NCBI GenBank assembly: GCA_029961685.1
Contig: JARWKL010000005.1
Coordinates: 43,871,357 to 43,935,356 of the forward strand
DNA from: Aristolochia californica
Taxonomy: Eukaryota; Streptophyta; Magnoliopsida; Piperales; Aristolochiaceae
Length of the DNA: 64,000 bases
Direction: 5' to 3'
In this document: positions 59,733-64,000 of the stretch, in pieces
How positions within the stretch are numbered: position 1 is the first letter of the stretch
Layout of the letters: every line of letters starts with the position of its first letter
Made by a program: the position numbers and the translations under genes
Notes under the pieces: model-generated
The model's input: only the letters and a program-made list of their open reading frames with translations
Told to the model about the DNA's origin: nothing
Database searches by the model: none

Positions 59733-61893
59733 AGGAGAACTGCACTCGCTCTACTAGTACAGCAGTATTGAACAGCTTTATAGCCCTTCAATTATCTGAT
59801 TCTGGAAATGGCTAGTGAATAAAGAACTCAAAAAGTTTCTTTCCTCCAGCAAGTAATCATGTACTTTTAACTGTTCAACCCAGGTATATTTGAGGTAAGA
59901 CAAGCAATCGGAGCTGAGATTTGTTAGAGCTGTCCCGTGTAAGACGAAGAAAGTAATATTTGAAAACAGAGGATTTCTTTTTAGTAGGTGAGAGTAGCTC
60001 TAATGGATCACTGCATGAGACTCCGTCATGTTGGTCTATAAAAATTTGTGAATTGGTTTGTTGGGTCTTTTTTTTTTTCCTGCATGTGGAATTTGAAATG
60101 ATTTGCTGCTTAACCACCTTCCCTTTCTCTTCTTCTTAAATCAGAATCACTCAGGGCTGCAAGTCCCTACTGAACAATTATTTGGGGTGGCTACTGAACA
60201 ATTAGCTGGTTTCTGTTTCAAGTCATTTGGCTGCTGCAGCCTTTAGTGCCTTTTCTGCCATTGATGAAATAAAGTAAGAACAGATTGCCATATTACCTTG
60301 TCCATTCCGTGGTCTTCAAGGTACCATGAATGGTGGTTGATCAAATGTTTGTTAGAATCACATCACAGTGAAATATCTTAAATATTCTGATTCAAATTTG
60401 TTGGGAAGAACGCCTCTGTATAAATATGACAATCCCATTATTGAAATGATTCTCTCTTTCTCAAATCCCATGCACCGATTTGATTTATAAACATCAGACG
60501 CCGACACTGTACAGGCTCACAATGTGCTTGATATTTTATCGTAATGAGGATCGTTGACTTGGTTCGTTGCTGTTCGTTGCTGTTCGTTGGTTACTTTCTC
60601 TATGATGTTGCCTGTAGGCACTAAAATATGATTTTCTGCTAAATTTGAAAATTTACGTTTTGATCAATGCATGCGATCTTGGGAGACAGCATTTAGGAGA
60701 AATGAAAGTAAGGATAGTTAAAAGCCCCAAGTTTTGGATCTAGACGGCTGCAAAAGCTTAAAACATCACATACCTTGTGCATTAGAGAAGAGTAAGAGTG
60801 CAGAAAGCCATAATCCATCACGAAATCCTGCAAAGAACATTTGCCCTTTTTCGTCTATTCAAATACAGAGCGTTACAGAACACTTCTCTTTCATGATCCA
60901 GTTACAGAAATTCCCTGGGCAATGTCTGAAATAGTCAAGAATAACCAATTATTGCTTGGTTTCGGAGAACGAATCTTTATAATAGAAAATGGAAAAAAGG
61001 GTAGTAGGTTAGAGAAGATCGACAGCTCAGTACGACCAGAGAGATAAGTCGGACGATTGCTCTGTGCTTTGTCTTCTTCCTTGTAGTTCGGAAACCGATG
61101 CTTATGTAAATTAGCAGTTCTCTAATCGTTTTCTTTCACGTCATTTACCACAGTTTATTTTATGATTTTAGTCTCTGTACAAGATGAGAATTGGTTAATC
61201 TGTCGCATGGGTGGTCCCTCCAGCCCACAGCATCTCATGTTTCAGACTTCTACTAAAATCTCCGATCCTCATCTCTGCTCTCCATTTTTGTACAGAAGGT
61301 AGTCTTTAAAGAAACGAAGAACGCCGCCGGGTTTTGGCAATAATTTCCGGTAAATCTCTCGAGACCGCGCATTCGGACGGTGATCAGTGATTATTTAACG
61401 GAAAGAAATCGCTTCATGTCGCGCTCTCGAATTCAGAATGATGAATATAAAATAGTCATGACAACGGTAAATGATCAGACAACATGTTTTAAAGGATGCG
61501 GATGAAGTAGAATAATTAACTGCCGATGAAGATAGAGATGATACGAATTGATAATCGGTTTGTCCGCTGCAAATATAAGATTAAGTAAAGGGATTCAAAA
61601 TTTGAATAAACGGGTTAACGGAATCTGAACTTTTTTAGGCCAAAAACTGGTTTTGTTTAGCCTTACCAGTCCATGTCAAGGCGTGCAGTAGCAGACGAAC
61701 AATTATCGTCATTGGAACTGGTCATGGGGTGACCCGCAGAAGAATAAAAAAAAGGTGAGGAAGTGGGGAACATTTGCAACCTGCCTTGACCTGCTTAACA
61801 GTGCCCGTTGCCCGCCATTGAAGGACTGGGACAATGGCAGAGGTGGCGGAGTTGTTGGTCCAGGCTAGTTAAAAAGGAGCAAAAAGGACAAAT
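59733..61893. other. Intergenic region between peroxidase 2 and tRNA-Met
   Basis: Promoter side of peroxidase 2 and otherwise no recognised gene. Three copies of a 10-base unit (tgttcgttgc type) lie at about 60561-60590. Short frames at 60734-60934 and 60841-61047 overlap in different frames and have no signature. Confidence 0.4.
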
Positions 61894-61978
61894 TGGGGTG
61901 AGAGAGGCTCGAACTCTCGACCTCAGGATCACTCAGAAGCTATGAGACCTACGCGCTAGCCAACTGCGCCACCACCCC
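61894..61978 (-). tRNA. Elongator tRNA-Met (CAT), intron-containing
   Basis: The minus strand reads GGGGTGGTGGCGCAGTTGG through to CTCTCACCCC plus discriminator A. The acceptor stem GGGGTGG/CTCACCCC-side, the D-arm with box A (TGGCGCAGTTGG), the anticodon CAT in GTCTCATAG, and the T-arm with box B (AGTTCGAGCCTC) are all visible. The anticodon arm holds an extra insert (about 11 nt, agcttctgagt region), as in plant elongator tRNA-Met genes, which carry a short intron. Minus-strand T runs follow at about 61881-61885 and 61871-61875 as a polymerase III terminator. Confidence 0.93.
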
Positions 61979-63349
61979 ATCTGTTGTAGATGATCTACTT
62001 GTTTTTAATAATAATTATTAATATATTACATTTTTAATAGAAACTATTAATGAAAATGGATGAAAATATTAATTTTTTAAATAATAGAAAATATAAATAA
62101 ATTTTAGGCATGGAACAGAGTAAAACATTTTTTTATATATTTGACTTATTTTATGAAATTCCAAGTAAATTTCAAGATTATTAAAAAAATTAAATTTTAT
62201 TTCGTTTAAATATTAGAAAAGTGCTTATAAAAAATTTCTCCATATTATAAATTATTTTTAAAAACATTATGCTATATTCGGTGCGGTTCGCTAATAATTT
62301 CAATAGGCAGTGTAGTATATTATAGAAGAAATAGAAAGAGAATTTTTTTCATGCTTCAATATAATAATGCTACACCCTGTTTTAGTTTAAGTAAATAAAA
62401 ATAAAAATAATATAAAAGTGATATTTTCTTTACAAAAATGTGATTTTTGCATTCATTTTTAAATTTTAAATACAAAGAGAGACTAAAGAAAGATAATTAT
62501 GCTGCATTATCTCACTTAAAAAATTCAAGAGAAATCCTACAATGACCTTCTTTGTGATAGAGATCAATATGATCAGGTTAAGAGAAGTTGAGAGTGTCTC
62601 AACGTCTACCTCTACAGTCATGTAGATGTGTAACTCTACATTGATGTAAATCCTTTTATCATTTTGTAACTATAAATACATGTATCACTGAAAATAATAT
62701 AATTAGGAAATTATTATTTTATCTTTCTTCTATACTTTGAACCTGTCATAACCAGTAGAGAATGTTTTAATATGAAAATTAATTAAATAAATAACATTTT
62801 TTTCATCATTTTGTTTTGGGCTTATATGGGGGCATTCACTTTCACCCTTTTTCCTCTATAGACTTAGGCGACGAAAAATTGTCTGTTAATCTCTATTTAT
62901 CTATAAAGATTTATGAATGATTTGTAAATGAGAGAAGTTGGACCAACCACTGTTTCGGAAACGGAAAGGAAGTAACAGTTAACATGATTTTATTTGCTAT
63001 CAACTATGACGATGCGTATTGATCCAATATTTATAACTTGTTGAAATCAAAGATTAATCTGAACAGGCCACTTCATGTGTGCCAAGGAATGACTGCAAGA
63101 TTGAAAAATTCAGATCATTCATCAATTTTGAATTGCTTATTTGTGATGATCAACTATCAACTACCATGATGTCCCAAAATGAAAAAAATACAATAAAAAA
63201 ATGAAGAAGAAAACTTGCTTTCATGCGAAAACATGATCAAGCGTAGTTGTTTATTCACGCATTCACGATTCCCCCAAGAGAATGTTGTTTACGGAACTCA
63301 AATCTCCACCTTCGTCCCCGTTCTGCAAATTCTGCGACTGATATGTCAT
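61979..63349. other. AT-rich intergenic region
   Basis: No gene recognised. A segment at about 62590-62740 with acataaat/tataaatac-like words and a TG-rich start could be a decayed solo LTR, but I found no mate. Very AT-rich from 61990 to 62500. Confidence 0.4.
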
Positions 63350-64000
63350 CTAGTTGACGACAGCACAGTGCTTTCTTATTTCACCAGCGTTGCTCGTTAG
63401 AACGCCAATTTTCCCCATCTTCACCATGGACACTCCGAAATCTTTAAAGAAGCTGGGTGAAGGAGAGTTCAGCTGGCTGTCGAGGTAAGCTTTGGTTACT
63501 TTATCGTTGAGCAGAGCAGCGTCGGACTGGAGGAGACCCCTTCTTTTCGCGATGAAATTGTAGTAAGAAGTATCAAAGGTTCTGAAACTTCCTGGGTCTA
63601 GCTCCACGATCGTGGTCGTGTCCCCAGGCTTGCATTTCCGTCGCAGCTGCACTATGTAGTTGAGGTCCATGCTGGGGTCAGTGTCACCCTGACCAGTGAA
63701 GTTGTAGAGACGGTTTGAGAAGCCCGGACAGTGGGCATTCCCGATGGTGTGACCACCTGAGAACGAGACAGAGACGATCTTGCGTTAGATTGGACTCACA
63801 ACGACGAAGGGTCAGGGACGGATCGGTTGGAGCTGTTTGTTACCTGATAGAACTGCTAAGTCCTTCACACTGAGACCCTTCTGTTGCCACGCTGTTTTCA
63901 ACTGGGTGATGTTGAAAAATGGAGGTGGAAGGTTTGCCAACGCTTCTGAGAGGAGAGAAACTCGGCCATCTCTCCGTCCAGTGGGAACTTGCCAAAAGGG
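63350..64000 (-). CDS. Class III secretory peroxidase 3 (partial, 5' end beyond window)
   Basis: The last two exons are visible on the minus strand: the last at 63756-63350 and the preceding one from 63844 to beyond 64000. The visible protein starts [20 protein letters not shown], passes AWQQKGLSVKDLAVLSG and the proximal His region GHTIGNAHCPGFSNRLYNF, then [20 protein letters not shown] and ends EIRKHCAVVN. The intron is GT-AG (63843-63757). The final exon pattern and intron phase equal those of peroxidase 2, so these two probably arose by local duplication. The first exons with the signal peptide and distal His lie outside the window. Confidence 0.92.

Overview
This is nuclear DNA from a flowering plant. 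The evidence is intron-bearing housekeeping genes with GT-AG junctions, a chloroplast-targeted thiazole synthase, a peroxisome-targeted isocitrate lyase, plant-type syntaxin, class III peroxidases, a terpene synthase, S-domain receptor kinases and several classes of plant transposon. I cannot place the species from sequence alone. No prokaryotic operon, CRISPR array or phage is present.

Layout. 0-11 kb (+ strand): THI1 thiamine thiazole synthase (529-1701) and glyoxysomal isocitrate lyase (8419-11051). A 2.36-kb hAT-like non-autonomous element (2406-4761) and a decayed Ty3/gypsy element lie between them. 11-15.8 kb: a PPR gene scrap, an isolated LTR with a primer-binding site, and a second hAT-like element with a perfect 8-bp target duplication. 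15.8-30.7 kb (all - strand): an SYP132-type syntaxin (13 exons), NTF2 (2 exons), a five-unit polyubiquitin with a leader intron, and a 16-exon gene joining an FHA domain to tyrosyl-DNA phosphodiesterase 1.

33-51 kb is the dynamic part. Two intronless G-type lectin S-receptor-like kinases (34825-37284 and 48782-51226) form a recent duplicate pair, each preceded by the same terpene synthase exon fragment. Between them lie a 5'-truncated terpene synthase (39175-40214), a minus-strand LTR element (41125-43637) and a 4.6-kb Copia element. The LTR element appears to carry pieces of two host genes, a mitochondrial dicarboxylate carrier and a DUF247 gene. A complete 249-bp miniature LTR element (SMART type, perfect CTGCC duplication) sits inside it. 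The Copia element is inserted upstream of the second kinase.

51-64 kb: an NDR1/HIN1-like (LEA_2) membrane protein (-), a third hAT-like element, a cluster of three class III peroxidases (+, -, and a partial - copy at the window edge) and an intron-containing elongator tRNA-Met.

The housekeeping genes are independent neighbours rather than one pathway. The kinase, terpene synthase and peroxidase groups are typical of defence and secondary-metabolism gene families that expand by local duplication. The observations most worth a second look are the LTR element with captured gene fragments and its nested SMART, the kinase twins (a 446-bp identical tract beside a hypervariable ectodomain window), and the three-copy hAT-like family.
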